Below, in pieces: positions 31,217 through 38,992 of a stretch of 38,992 bases of DNA. Origin of the DNA: an uncultured Selenomonadales bacterium (lineage in GTDB: Bacteria > Bacillota > Negativicutes > Acidaminococcales > Acidaminococcaceae). The position numbers and the translations under genes are program-made. Location of the stretch: the NCBI GenBank assembly GCA_900316935.1, contig ONEW01000020.1:1-38992 (forward strand). The letters run 5' to 3'. The notes under the pieces are model-generated. The model made no database searches and was not told the DNA's origin. It saw nothing but the letters and a program-made list of their open reading frames with translations. Position 1 is the stretch's first letter, and every line of letters begins with the position of its first letter.

Positions 31217-33475
31217 ATGGATAAGATCGTTACGCTCCTCGCGAAGGAGCTCCGCATACAGCCCCGGCAGGCCCAAGTGACCCTGGAACTGCTCGATGGA
31301 GGGAACACGGTCCCCTTCATCGCGCGGTACCGCAAAGAGAGGACGGGGTCCCTCGACGAGGAACAGATCCGCCAGGTGGAAGCGCGGGCGCAGTACCTGC
31401 GCAACCTGGAAAAACGGCGTGCCGAAATCCTGCAGTCCGTGGCCGGACAGGGGAAACTGACCCCCGGACTGGAACAGCAGCTGCAGCAGGCCGTGAAGAT
31501 GCAGGAGCTGGAGGACCTCTACCTGCCCTACCGGCCCAAGAAGCAGACCAAGGCCCGGCTGGCCCGCCAGAAAGGGCTGGAACCGCTGGCCGGCTGCATC
31601 GTGCTCCAGCAGGATACCAAAGAAACGCCGGCCGCCCTGGGCGCCGCCTTCGTGGATCCCGGGAAGGATGTTCCCGATGCGGCCGCCGCCTGGCAGGGGG
31701 CGCTCTGGATCGTAGCGGAAGACATCGCCGACGAGGCCTCCCTCCGTGCCCTGGCCCGCAAAACGCTGTGGGACGGGGCCCGTCTTACAGCGGAACTGAT
31801 GACGGACGAACGGGCCGGCAAGGATTTCCTCCTGTACAAGGAGTACAGCGAAGCCGTACGCCAGATTCCGCCCCACCGCATCCTGGCCCTGAACCGCGGG
31901 GAACGGCTGAAGCACCTGAAGGTGTCCCTCGCGTTCGACGAAGAAGCCCTGGTACGCCGCCTCTGCCAGGCCCTGCACGTGCATGCCCTGTCCCCGGCCG
32001 CCGCCACGGAAGACGCCCGCGCGGCCGCCGCAAAAATCCGTCTGGACGCGCCGGCCCTGGCCGGACTGCCGTCCCGCGACCTCTATTCCCTGTGGTACCG
32101 GCTGGCCGTGGCCGATGCCTGCCGGCGCCTGATCGTCCCGTCCCTGGAACGGGAAATCCGCAACGAACTGACGGAAAAGGCGGACAAGCAGGCCATTTCC
32201 GTCTTCAGCGCCAACCTGCGCCAGCTGCTCCTGCAGCAGCCCATCGCCGGACACACCATCATCGGCCTCGACCCGGGCTACCGCACGGGCTGCAAGACCG
32301 CCGTCATCGATGCCCGGGGCAAGGTGCTCGCCACGGACACGCTCTACCTGACAGGCAGCCGGCACCAGCAGGAAGAGGCGGAGACGCGCTTCGTGGACCT
32401 GGTCCGCCGCTACGGCGCAACCCTTGTATCCATCGGCAACGGCACCGCTTCCTTTGAGACGGAGGAATTCACGTCCCGCCTCATCGCCCAATACCGTCTG
32501 GACCTGAAATACGTCATCACCAGCGAAGCCGGCGCCTCGGTCTACTCTGCCTCGGAACTGGCCCGGGACGAGCTGCCGGACCTGAACGTCTCCCTCCGCG
32601 GCGCCGTTTCCATTGCCCGCCGCATCGAAGACCCCCTGGCAGAGCTCGTCAAAATCGAGCCGAAGGCCATCGGTGTCGGCCAGTACCAGCACGATGTAGA
32701 CCAGAAGGAGCTCGGCAAAGCCCTGGCGGATGTCGTCGAATCGTGCGTCAACCACGTAGGCGTCGAGCTCAACACGGCCTCGCCGGCCCTGCTGGGCTAT
32801 GTATCCGGCATCAACGGCACCATCGCCCGGAACATCATCGCCTGGCGCAATGAAAACGGCCCCTTCCGGAACCGGAAAGAGCTGTTGAAGGTCCCCCGCC
32901 TGGGACCGGCGGCGTTCACGCAGTCCGCCGGGTTCCTGCGTATCAAGGGCGGTACGGAACCGCTGGACAACACCCCCGTCCACCCCGAAAGCTATGCCCT
33001 GACGGAACAGATCCTGCAAGAACTGGGCTGTCCGAAGGAACAGTCCGACAGCGCAGCCGTCCAGCTGGCTGCCGCCAAAGCGGATCCGGCACGCATTGCC
33101 GCCCACCTCGGCGCCGGCGTGCCCACCGTCACGGATATCCTCCAGGCCCTGTCCCGCCCGGGCCGCGATCCGCGCGAAGACTCCCCGGCCCCCATGAGCC
33201 GCCGCCATGTCGCCAGACTGAGCGACCTCCAAATCGGTTCCATCGTCAAAGGGACGGTCCGCAACGTCGTGGACTTCGGCTGCTTCGTGGACATCGGGCT
33301 GAAAATCAACGGCCTGGTCCACCGCTCGGAACTGACGGACCGCCGCATCAACCATCCCCTCGATGTCGTTCACACAGGGGACATCGTCAACGTCATGATC
33401 ATCCGTATCGACGAGGACCGGGAACGCATCAGGCTGTCGCTGAAGCGGGTGCCGGAGGAGGCACGGACCCGATGA
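31217..33475 (+). CDS. tex: Tex-family S1 RNA-binding transcription accessory protein
   Basis: The 752-residue cytoplasmic protein is of normal Tex length. It has an N-terminal helical Tex domain (VPFIARYRKERTGSLDEEQI), a YqgF RNase-H-like domain (IIGLDPGYRTGCKTAVID and ISIGNGTAS-like block at about 350-430), helix-hairpin-helix segments (about 500-560, VSGINGTIARNIIAWR) and a C-terminal S1 domain (about 670-742, GSIVKGTVRNVVDFGCFVDIG). Tex binds nucleic acid and influences transcription and toxin gene expression in some pathogens. It is monocistronic and divergent from perR. Its SD lies unusually far upstream behind a hairpin. Confidence 0.95.
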   Translation: MDKIVTLLAKELRIQPRQAQVTLELLDGGNTVPFIARYRKERTGSLDEEQIRQVEARAQYLRNLEKRRAEILQSVAGQGKLTPGLEQQLQQAVKMQELEDLYLPYRPKKQTKARLARQKGLEPLAGCIVLQQDTKETPAALGAAFVDPGKDVPDAAAAWQGALWIVAEDIADEASLRALARKTLWDGARLTAELMTDERAGKDFLLYKEYSEAVRQIPPHRILALNRGERLKHLKVSLAFDEEALVRRLCQALHVHALSPAAATEDARAAAAKIRLDAPALAGLPSRDLYSLWYRLAVADACRRLIVPSLEREIRNELTEKADKQAISVFSANLRQLLLQQPIAGHTIIGLDPGYRTGCKTAVIDARGKVLATDTLYLTGSRHQQEEAETRFVDLVRRYGATLVSIGNGTASFETEEFTSRLIAQYRLDLKYVITSEAGASVYSASELARDELPDLNVSLRGAVSIARRIEDPLAELVKIEPKAIGVGQYQHDVDQKELGKALADVVESCVNHVGVELNTASPALLGYVSGINGTIARNIIAWRNENGPFRNRKELLKVPRLGPAAFTQSAGFLRIKGGTEPLDNTPVHPESYALTEQILQELGCPKEQSDSAAVQLAAAKADPARIAAHLGAGVPTVTDILQALSRPGRDPREDSPAPMSRRHVARLSDLQIGSIVKGTVRNVVDFGCFVDIGLKINGLVHRSELTDRRINHPLDVVHTGDIVNVMIIRIDEDRERIRLSLKRVPEEARTR

Positions 33476-33492
33476 TCCTTCCGGAAAGGGGC

Positions 33493-33517
33493 AAAAAAAA
33501 AGCCCTTCGAAAAGGGC
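33493..33517 (-). terminator. Terminator of the dnaX-LCP operon
   Basis: On the minus strand GCCCTT pairs with AAGGGC around a four-base loop, followed by nine T. The gap between tex and the LCP gene holds nothing else recognised. Confidence 0.85.
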
Positions 33518-33616
33518 CAAATGAGGGGCTGAGTTATTACACTCTTACTATACCATGTCTGTATACAAAATGCAATCCCGAAAAAGGGAGGATTTTTGCA
33601 AGGTCCGGTGAGGCTG

Positions 33617-34903
33617 TCACCGGAAGTCTTTCCCGAGGAAGATGGTGCCGTCAAAGCCGGCGTCCTTCACGTCGCGGGAACGGGTCACGTGGTCGAAGGG
33701 AATGCGGCGCAGGGAATCGGCCACGGCATTGCCCGTACTGTTGCCTTCGACGGTCGTACGGCTCCGGGTGCTGCCGGTACCCTGCAGGATGACCCGGAAG
33801 CCCGCCTGTTCCAGCTGGCGCCTGGCTTTATCGCCCAGGGCCTCTTTCCCGGTGCAGTTGACGAGGTGGACGATGCGGGTCGCCTGCATCTCGCCGGAGG
33901 CCGCCTTTTTCTTTGCAGCGTCCTCCCCGGCCTTCTTCTCTTTGGCTTCCTGTTCCGCCTTTTCCTTGCCGGCCTTCGCCTTTTCGGCGGCCCCGTCTTT
34001 TTCGGCTGCCGCGTCCGGTTCGTTGTATGCGCGTTCCAGCGCTTCCGTGTTGGCGCGGAACTTGTCATTCATCTTGACATCCTGCATCCGGGCCATCAGC
34101 TGGCGCATTTTCGGGATATCCGGCAGCCAGTAGCTGATGCCGCCGATGTATTTCGGCGTGCCGGGCACCATGGCCATCTTGAGGCCGCCGGCCTCCATCA
34201 TGTCATGGAGGGCCTTGCCCATTGCCAGCATGTCCTTCATGTCCATGTCCGTCCGGATCATGGACATGATCTGTTTGGCCAGGCTCGGGATGCGGACCAG
34301 CATATTGGCAGACGTGATCTTCTTATACATCGCCAGGATGAATTTCTGCTGGCGGCGGATACGCCCGATATCCCCCTCGGCATCGCGGTACCGCACATAC
34401 TGGATGGCCGTTTTGCCGTCCATGTGCTGCAGGCCGGGGTGCAGGTCAATCTTGAAATTGTCGTACGGATCGTAATAATACATCCGTTTTTCCACATTGA
34501 TGTCGATGCCGCCGATGACGTCGACCAGGTCCTTGAAGCCCTGGAAGTCGATGACGACGTAGTTGTCGATCCGGATGCCCAGCAGGTCGCGGACCGTGTT
34601 GCGGGTCAGTTCGTGGCCCCCGTAGGCGTAGGCGGCGTTGATCTTGTCCCAGCCGTGCCCTTTGATCTTGACGCGGGTGTCACGGGGAATGGAGAGCAGG
34701 GACGCCCCCTTGTTGTCCGGGTCCATCATGACCACGAAGAGGGTGTCGCTGCGGCCCGTGTCCCCTTTGCGGGAGTCGCAGCCCATGACGACGATGTTCT
34801 TTTTCCCCGCGATCAGGCCTTCGGGCGTGTCGTTGAAGAACGACCGCAGGCTCCAGCCCAGCACGGCGAGCACCGCAATCAGCAGCGCGATGATTTTATG
34901 CAA
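33617..34903 (-). CDS. LCP-family cell-wall ligase with LytR C-terminal domain
   Basis: The 428-residue protein has one N-terminal membrane helix (IIALLIAVLAVLGW) and then an extracytoplasmic LytR-CpsA-Psr domain (about 35-190) with NIVVMGCDSRKGDTGRSDTL, LLSIPRDTRV, YVVIDFQGFKDLVDVIGGI and the YVRYRDAEGDIGRIRRQQ block, including the Arg/Asp residues that bind polyprenyl phosphate. A Lys/Glu/Ala-rich linker (about 305-345) leads to a LytR_C domain (ATRIVHLVNCTGKEALGDKA onwards). Such enzymes attach glycopolymers to peptidoglycan or related envelope. The TTG start at 34903 overlaps the NUDIX gene by eight bases, with AAGGGA upstream, so translation is coupled. Confidence 0.9.
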   Translation of the reverse strand: MHKIIALLIAVLAVLGWSLRSFFNDTPEGLIAGKKNIVVMGCDSRKGDTGRSDTLFVVMMDPDNKGASLLSIPRDTRVKIKGHGWDKINAAYAYGGHELTRNTVRDLLGIRIDNYVVIDFQGFKDLVDVIGGIDINVEKRMYYYDPYDNFKIDLHPGLQHMDGKTAIQYVRYRDAEGDIGRIRRQQKFILAMYKKITSANMLVRIPSLAKQIMSMIRTDMDMKDMLAMGKALHDMMEAGGLKMAMVPGTPKYIGGISYWLPDIPKMRQLMARMQDVKMNDKFRANTEALERAYNEPDAAAEKDGAAEKAKAGKEKAEQEAKEKKAGEDAAKKKAASGEMQATRIVHLVNCTGKEALGDKARRQLEQAGFRVILQGTGSTRSRTTVEGNSTGNAVADSLRRIPFDHVTRSRDVKDAGFDGTIFLGKDFR

Positions 34904-35624
34904 ACTGCACCAGTCCCTTCCGGAAACGTTCCAGGAAGCCATGCAGGATGGCGGCCGTGATGCCCCAGATGACATGGTCCTGGTAGACATAGAAATAGAC
35001 CGGATATTTCCGCACCCGCGACCAGTCCGGCCGGGTGGCCGGCAGCAGGTCATAGGGGAAATCATCCGTATGCGTCATGGTCACGACGGAAGTCGCCACC
35101 CGCGGCTGCTGGTCCAGCAGGTACCGCAAGGGCACCGTGAAGAGTTCCGCCACTTCGTCGCGGTTGTAGCGCCAGTGCCGGAAGTCGGGATGGTCCCCGC
35201 CGGCGGGGAGCCCCTTCCCTGCCGCCAGGTCCAGGCGGCAGCCTTTGCGGCCGGGCTGCCACACGCCGACGAAGGGATAGATCATGAAGGTGTTGTGGGC
35301 GGCAAAAAAGTCCAGGGTGCCGCAGAGGCGGATATCGCCCGGACGCACCCCCAGCTCTTCCATGGCTTCGCGGACTGCCGCTTCGGCGAAGTTGCGGTCC
35401 CCGCTTTCCCGGCTGCCGCCGGGGAAGCTGATTTCCCCGGGCTGCCAGTTCAACTTGCCGGACCGCACTTCAAACACAAGCTCCGGCCCTTCGGGTCCCG
35501 GCAGAAAGAGCAGTAAAACGGAAGCAACCCGCGAGACCACGCCGACATCGTCCAGCCGCGGTTTGCGGGTTCCCATTGCCTGCTTCAGCCATTGGGCCAT
35601 GGCATCCAAATCCGTATCAATCAT
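34896..35624 (-). CDS. NUDIX hydrolase, CoA-pyrophosphatase type
   Basis: The 242-residue protein has a NUDIX box GGSRESGDRNFAEAAVREAM followed by EELG at about residues 72-95, preceded by GEISFPGG, the pattern of the NUDT7/YeaB CoA pyrophosphatase group. It probably hydrolyses CoA or related nucleoside diphosphate derivatives in the cytoplasm. ATG 35624 is preferred over 35639 because AGGG lies before it. It follows the bofA stop by 18 nt and overlaps the LCP start, so it belongs to the dnaX operon tail. Confidence 0.87.
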   Translation of the reverse strand: MIDTDLDAMAQWLKQAMGTRKPRLDDVGVVSRVASVLLLFLPGPEGPELVFEVRSGKLNWQPGEISFPGGSRESGDRNFAEAAVREAMEELGVRPGDIRLCGTLDFFAAHNTFMIYPFVGVWQPGRKGCRLDLAAGKGLPAGGDHPDFRHWRYNRDEVAELFTVPLRYLLDQQPRVATSVVTMTHTDDFPYDLLPATRPDWSRVRKYPVYFYVYQDHVIWGITAAILHGFLERFRKGLVQFA

Positions 35625-35642
35625 GGTTTCCCTATCCATCTG

Positions 35643-35888
35643 TCACTTGGCGAACAATTCCCACAGGATGACGACCACCGCGCCGGGAATACCGAAGAAG
35701 CCGGCAATCAGGGCCTTGATGACCGTAATGTGCACGGCCACGTGGAAGAGGCCGCCCACCAGGTTGAAGAGCCACAGGATGAGGGCTCCGAGGATGCCGT
35801 TCCAAACCAGTTTGAAGGGCAGCGTGAGCAGCTTCACGATGACGAAGAGGATGATGACGGCACAAATCAGATATAACAGGACTTCCAT
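35643..35888 (-). CDS. BofA-family small membrane protein
   Basis: The 81-residue protein has two to three hydrophobic segments (LLYLICAVIILFVIVKLL, GALILWLFNLVGGLF and a C-terminal AGFFGIPGAVVVILWELF). The position after recR matches bofA (inhibitor of pro-sigma-K processing) in Bacillus and Clostridium, and the GxPG-type C-terminal segment agrees with the family. Start 35888 has AAAGGAGG upstream; the frame continues further without support. In a genome without visible sporulation genes its role is uncertain. Confidence 0.75.
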   Translation of the reverse strand: MEVLLYLICAVIILFVIVKLLTLPFKLVWNGILGALILWLFNLVGGLFHVAVHITVIKALIAGFFGIPGAVVVILWELFAK

Positions 35889-35942
35889 AGCGGAGCCTCC
35901 TTTCCCGGCAGGCTGGCTGCCGGACACAGCAAACGGGACATC

Positions 35943-36542
35943 TTACAGTTCCGTGCGGTTTTCCAGTGCCTTGGCGAGGGTGACCTCGTCGGCATATTCC
36001 AGGTCGCCGCCCATGGGCAGGCCCTGGGCGATGCGGCTGATGCGGACGTTGAGGGGGCGCAGGAGCTGGGCGAGGTACGCAGCCGTCGTTTCTCCTTCCA
36101 CATCGCTGTTCGTCGCCAGGATGACCTCCTCCACCTTGCCCGTTTCCACGCGGCGGATCAGTTCCTTCACCTTCAGGTTTTCAGGCCCGACACCGTCCAG
36201 GGGAGACAGACACCCGTGCAGCACGTGGTAGACACCCTGGTAGCTGCGGCTCCGTTCCATGGCGGTGACATCCTGGGGCTGTCCGACCACGCAGATGGTG
36301 CCGCGGTCCCGTTTTTCATCGGCACACACGCTGCAGATGTCGCCGTCCGTCAGGTTGAAACAGGTCTTGCACAGGCGGATGTCCTGTTTTGCCGCCACCA
36401 ATGTTTCGGCCAGACGGCGGACGTCTTCCTCTTTCATATCGACGATATGGTACGCCAGCCGCAGGGCGGATTTGTTCCCTACGCCCGGCAGGCGGCGCAG
36501 CTGGTCATAGACGTTGTGGAGCGGTTTGATGAGGCCGGTCAT
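35943..36542 (-). CDS. recR: Recombination mediator protein RecR
   Basis: RecR works with RecF and RecO to load RecA on gapped DNA. The 199-residue protein is of standard length, with an N-terminal helix-hairpin-helix (LRRLPGVGNKSALRLAYHI), a four-cysteine zinc site (CKTCFNLTDGDICSVC, about residues 57-72), a TOPRIM domain (ICVVGQPQDVTAMERS onward) and the C-terminal QGLPMGGDLEYADEVTLAKAL motif. Its stop is followed 54 nt later by the bofA start; it begins one base after the ybaB stop. Confidence 0.97.
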   Translation of the reverse strand: MTGLIKPLHNVYDQLRRLPGVGNKSALRLAYHIVDMKEEDVRRLAETLVAAKQDIRLCKTCFNLTDGDICSVCADEKRDRGTICVVGQPQDVTAMERSRSYQGVYHVLHGCLSPLDGVGPENLKVKELIRRVETGKVEEVILATNSDVEGETTAAYLAQLLRPLNVRISRIAQGLPMGGDLEYADEVTLAKALENRTEL

Positions 36543-36543
36543 T

Positions 36544-36894
36544 TCACATGCCCGGAAGTTTTACGCCGCCCGTGATCCTGCCCATTTCTTCTTCACTGAC
36601 GCGGTCCACTTCCTTCATGGCTTCGTTGACGGCGGCCACAATCAGGTCCTGCAGCATTTCCACATCGTCCGGGTCCACGGCCCGGGGGTCGATGGTGAGG
36701 GACTGCATTTCCTTTTTGCCGGTCACGACGACTTTGACGGCACCGCCGCCGGCCGTCGTTTCAAACGTGCGGGCCTGCAGTTCTTCCTGGGCCTTCTGCA
36801 TCTGGGCCTGCATCTTCTGGACTTTCTGCAGCATGCCCTGCATGTTGCCTAAACCGCCCATGCCGGGAAAACCGCCTCTCATACCTTTGCTCAT
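36544..36894 (-). CDS. YbaB/EbfC nucleoid-associated protein
   Basis: The 116-residue DNA-binding protein has a Gly/Met-rich N-terminus (MSKGMRGGFPGMGGLGNMQG), a helical segment (KVQKMQAQMQKAQEELQART) and the YbaB core with VVVTGKKEMQSLTIDPRAVD. It lies between dnaX and recR as in most bacteria; the stop is one base before the recR start. It has GGAGG eight bases before ATG 36894 and its own promoter in the dnaX-ybaB gap, in addition to read-through from dnaX. Confidence 0.95.
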   Translation of the reverse strand: MSKGMRGGFPGMGGLGNMQGMLQKVQKMQAQMQKAQEELQARTFETTAGGGAVKVVVTGKKEMQSLTIDPRAVDPDDVEMLQDLIVAAVNEAMKEVDRVSEEEMGRITGGVKLPGM

Positions 36895-36908
36895 ATCTAT
36901 ACCTCCTG

Positions 36909-36936
36909 TGACCGGCCGGACCGGTCTTTTTTCACG
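36909..36936 (+). terminator. Plus-strand terminator-like hairpin in the ybaB leader
   Basis: GACCGG, loop CCGGA, CCGGTC, then six T on the plus strand. No plus-strand gene ends here. On the minus strand the same hairpin lies just upstream of the ybaB SD and could affect its translation. Confidence 0.5.
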
Positions 36937-36956
36937 GGACTGACTTTTCTTGCTAC

Positions 36957-36985
36957 AAAATAGTATATCGCGCGGCCGTTGTCAA
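36957..36985 (-). promoter_or_regulatory. Promoter of ybaB-recR
   Basis: A perfect TTGACA (36980-36985) and TATTTT (36957-36962) on the minus strand are 17 bases apart. It allows ybaB-recR expression independent of dnaX. Confidence 0.7.
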
Positions 36986-37037
36986 CCGCGGTTTGTTAAG
37001 ATTTTGCGAACTTTCCGCACCGTTCCGCTTCCTGCGC

Positions 37038-38801
37038 TCAGGCTTTGTGGACGGTTCCGCCAAAGGCCCGGGCCACTTTGTACACGGTTTCGGGCACGCT
37101 GTCCGGAGAAAGGGCGTCGTCGGCAGGTTTTTCCTTCCGCGCTGTGCGTGCGGCCGCCGGACGGCCGTTTCCAACGATGCCGTTCAGTTTGACGGACCGT
37201 TTCGCCAGACGCAGCAGCGCCTCTTCCAGCACGGTGCGGTAATCGTCGCGCATGACGCGGTCCCGCAGGAATTTGCTCTTATACGAGACGGTGAGGATGC
37301 CGCCTTCCATGGCCAGGACCTGCCCATTGCGGGCGCAGGACTCGATGGCCAGCTTCTTTTCGTCCTTGAGGAGCTGCAGGGTCTTGCCCCACAGTTCGTC
37401 CCCTTCGGCCCAGTCGCCGCTGTACGGTTCGACCGGCGCCCCGGTGTCCGGAGCGGGTTCAGGGGCGGGTTCAGGGACCGGAGCCGCGGCCGGAACGGGC
37501 CTGGGCACCGGGGCTGCGGCAGGAGCCGCGGCCGGAACGGGGCCGGGCTCCGCCACTTCCGCTTCCGGTGCCGCCGCCGGCCGGGACGCTGCCTGCGTCC
37601 CGACCGGACGGGGCTGGACAGGGGCCCCGTTCTGCAAGGCCTGCTGCAATTCCACCACGGTCCGTTCCAGGGCCACGACGCGTTCCGCCAAAGCCCGCAG
37701 GCTGGCCGGCGCCGTGTCGCACATCTGGTACAGGCACATTTCCGCCGTCACGCGGCTGCGGGTCGGCGCCGTCAGCTCCACCAGGGCGCGGCGCAGGATA
37801 TCCTGGATTTCCAGGATCTGTCCGCCCGTGTAGAGGGGGCTCGCCGCTTCCAGGGCTTCCGCCGTGTCCGTCACGTAGATGGCCTTGTAATCCGGGTCCG
37901 CCTTGTAGAGCAGCAGGGCCCGGTAATAGACGGACAGTTCCCGCAGGATCTGCCGCACATCTTTGCCGCTGCCGATGAGGCGGTCCAGGGTCTCCAGGGC
38001 GGAGGCGACGTCCCGCGAACCGACGGCCCGGACCAGGGTCCGCATCTCTTCCTGCCCGATGGCGCCGCGGGCGAAGCGCACCACGTCGGCCGTCACCGTG
38101 TCGGCCATGACGCTGCACTGCTCCAGCAGGCTCAGGGCGTCGCGCATGCCGCCTTCGGAGGCCGCCGCGATCAGGCGCAGGGCCTCGTCGTCCGCCTGGA
38201 TGCCGCTCCGGCCGGCGACCATGCGCAGGTGCCCCGCGATTTCGTCCAGCGTGATCGGATGGAAGTCAAAGCGCTGGCACCGCGAATGAATCGTCGGCAG
38301 CACTTTTTCCGGTTCCGTCGTCGCCAGGATGAACACGACATGTTCCGGCGGTTCCTCCAGCGTCTTCAGCAGGGCGTTCCAGGCATCGGTCGAGAGCATG
38401 TGGGCTTCGTCGATGATGTAGACCTTGTAGCGGCAGCCGGCCGGTGCAAAGTCGACGCTCCTGTTCAGGTTCTTGATGTCTTCCACGCTGCGGTTCGACG
38501 CCGCGTCCATTTCCAGGACGTCGAGGGAGCGTCCCTCGGCAATGGCCCGGCAGTTTTCGCAGACGCCGCAAGGGTGGCCCGTCGGCCCGTGCTCACAGTT
38601 CAGGGCTTTCGCGAAAATGCGGGCCGTCGTCGTCTTGCCCGTGCCGCGGGGTCCGGAAAACAGGTAGGCGTGGCCGATACGTCCCGTCGTCAGGGCGTTC
38701 ACCAGTGCCTTCCTGACCGGTTCCTGCCCGACAATCTTCTCGAACGTATCGGGGCGCCACCGCAGATATAATGTTTTGTATTCTGTTGCGTTTTTTTCCA
38801 T
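37038..38801 (-). CDS. dnaX: DNA polymerase III subunits gamma/tau
   Basis: The 587-residue clamp-loader ATPase has Walker A GPRGTGKT (50-57), the zinc site C69-X8-C78-X2-C81-X2-C84, Walker B IIDEAHML and the SRC motif in HSRCQRFDF. Domain III follows to about residue 370. A low-complexity Pro/Ala-rich linker (about 395-455, PVPAAAPA-type repeats) leads to the C-terminal tau region. No slippery A-run is seen around the linker, so a gamma form by frameshift is not indicated. ATG 38801 gives the family start (TEYKTLYLRWRPDTF); the SD is weak. A seven-A run follows the start codon. Confidence 0.96.
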   Translation of the reverse strand: MEKNATEYKTLYLRWRPDTFEKIVGQEPVRKALVNALTTGRIGHAYLFSGPRGTGKTTTARIFAKALNCEHGPTGHPCGVCENCRAIAEGRSLDVLEMDAASNRSVEDIKNLNRSVDFAPAGCRYKVYIIDEAHMLSTDAWNALLKTLEEPPEHVVFILATTEPEKVLPTIHSRCQRFDFHPITLDEIAGHLRMVAGRSGIQADDEALRLIAAASEGGMRDALSLLEQCSVMADTVTADVVRFARGAIGQEEMRTLVRAVGSRDVASALETLDRLIGSGKDVRQILRELSVYYRALLLYKADPDYKAIYVTDTAEALEAASPLYTGGQILEIQDILRRALVELTAPTRSRVTAEMCLYQMCDTAPASLRALAERVVALERTVVELQQALQNGAPVQPRPVGTQAASRPAAAPEAEVAEPGPVPAAAPAAAPVPRPVPAAAPVPEPAPEPAPDTGAPVEPYSGDWAEGDELWGKTLQLLKDEKKLAIESCARNGQVLAMEGGILTVSYKSKFLRDRVMRDDYRTVLEEALLRLAKRSVKLNGIVGNGRPAAARTARKEKPADDALSPDSVPETVYKVARAFGGTVHKA

Positions 38802-38835
38802 AATGCATACCTGCCCTGTGTTACATTACCTTATT

Positions 38836-38864
38836 ATTATACAGGAATTCCGTCCCCGCCGCAA
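38836..38864 (-). promoter_or_regulatory. dnaX promoter
   Basis: TTGCGG (38859-38864) and TATAAT (38836-38841) on the minus strand are 17 bases apart. No SRP RNA gene, common upstream of dnaX in Bacillus, is seen in 38802-38914. Confidence 0.65.
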
Positions 38865-38914
38865 TAAAGGGACCCGTCCGCCGCGGCCACCGGTCTTGGT
38901 TGTCAAGACATATG

Positions 38915-38992
38915 TTACACACCAGAATTTGAGAAATACTCTGTTACAACTTGGTTCGGGCTTTTGAATGCGAGGGATGTTTTAGCTGTGCC
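38915..38992 (-). pseudogene. 3' end of an integrase-core transposase (runs off the right edge)
   Basis: The minus strand from 38992 reads 25 codons containing TSLAFKSPNQVVTEYFS and stops at 38915-38917. The (S/A)L.(Y/F)KSPNQV..EY pattern is typical of the C-terminus of IS3- or IS481-type DDE transposases, after the last catalytic Glu. Local AT content is higher than in neighbouring genes, as expected for an inserted element. Only the end is visible, so intactness cannot be judged. The sequence TGGTTGTCAAGACA at 38899-38912 could be its terminal repeat. Confidence 0.5.

Noticed and set aside
31097..33520. 807-codon minus-strand open frame opposite tex
   Set aside because: Antisense shadow of the certain tex gene; the composition is typical of reverse-frame translation, without domains or a start site.
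37440..37620. Programmed frameshift site for a gamma form of DnaX
   Set aside because: The linker region is GC-rich Pro/Ala sequence without an A-run slippery site or following stop and hairpin arrangement.
1..38992. CRISPR array or phage att sites
   Set aside because: No regularly spaced direct repeats were seen; the tRNA genes have no duplicated 3' ends or integrase beside them.

Overview
This 39 kb window is a chromosomal stretch of a GC-rich (roughly 60% G+C by eye) Firmicute-type bacterium, most plausibly an amino-acid-fermenting anaerobe of the Negativicutes (Acidaminococcus/Megasphaera-like). That placement is inferred from the dnaX-ybaB-recR-bofA gene order, AAGGAGG-type ribosome binding sites, TTGACA/TATAAT promoters, iron-sulfur L-serine dehydratase in two subunits, two alanine/glycine:Na+ symporters, PerR, Tex and many amino-acid carriers. 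No rRNA or taxonomic marker allows a firm species call. Both edges carry ends of insertion-sequence transposase genes (IS3-type on the left, integrase-core type on the right).

Layout. 1-100: right end of an IS3-family element. 151-2740 (-): thiC followed by a degenerate SDF-family transporter. 2894-3366 (-): four tRNA genes (His, Gln, Lys, Leu) from a consensus promoter. 3472-5051 (-): sdaAB-sdaAA serine dehydratase. 5341-6291 (+): CorA. 6395-8825 (-): five-gene stress-like operon (DUF190 PII-like protein, DUF697-like protein, small membrane protein, two UspA proteins) with a folded leader. 9118-10614 (+): HAD hydrolase plus exported pentapeptide-repeat protein. 10804-14908 (+): PepT-like peptidase, DcuC-family carrier and AGCS symporter. 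14976-17132 (-): second AGCS symporter and a YdcF-like protein. 17381-17594 (-): tRNA-Glu(CUC) and tRNA-Gln(CUG). 17731-18636 (+): lgt. 18718-21871 (-): polar amino-acid ABC transporter (binding lipoprotein, permease, ATPase) and larE. 22045-25454 (-): ABC-F protein and MATE exporter. 25624-27080 (-): OFA-family transporter behind a ZTP (pfl) riboswitch with an overlapping terminator. 27182-30310 (-): deoC, WalJ-like metallo-hydrolase, lipoprotein HtrA, rlmH. 30503-30931 (-): perR, divergent from tex (31217-33475, +). 33617-38801 (-): dnaX, ybaB, recR, bofA, NUDIX hydrolase and an LCP cell-wall ligase. 38915-38992 (-): transposase 3' end.

Together the genes describe a cell that imports amino acids, alanine/glycine, dicarboxylates and probably formate, deaminates serine to pyruvate, and cleaves peptides. 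The most notable items are the ZTP riboswitch placed on an oxalate/formate-type transporter, the folded leader and unusual composition of the DUF190/Usp operon, the SDF-type protein next to thiC that appears to keep substrate residues but not sodium-site residues, an SD-to-start hairpin in front of tex, and an operator-like palindrome sitting exactly in the spacer of the perR promoter.
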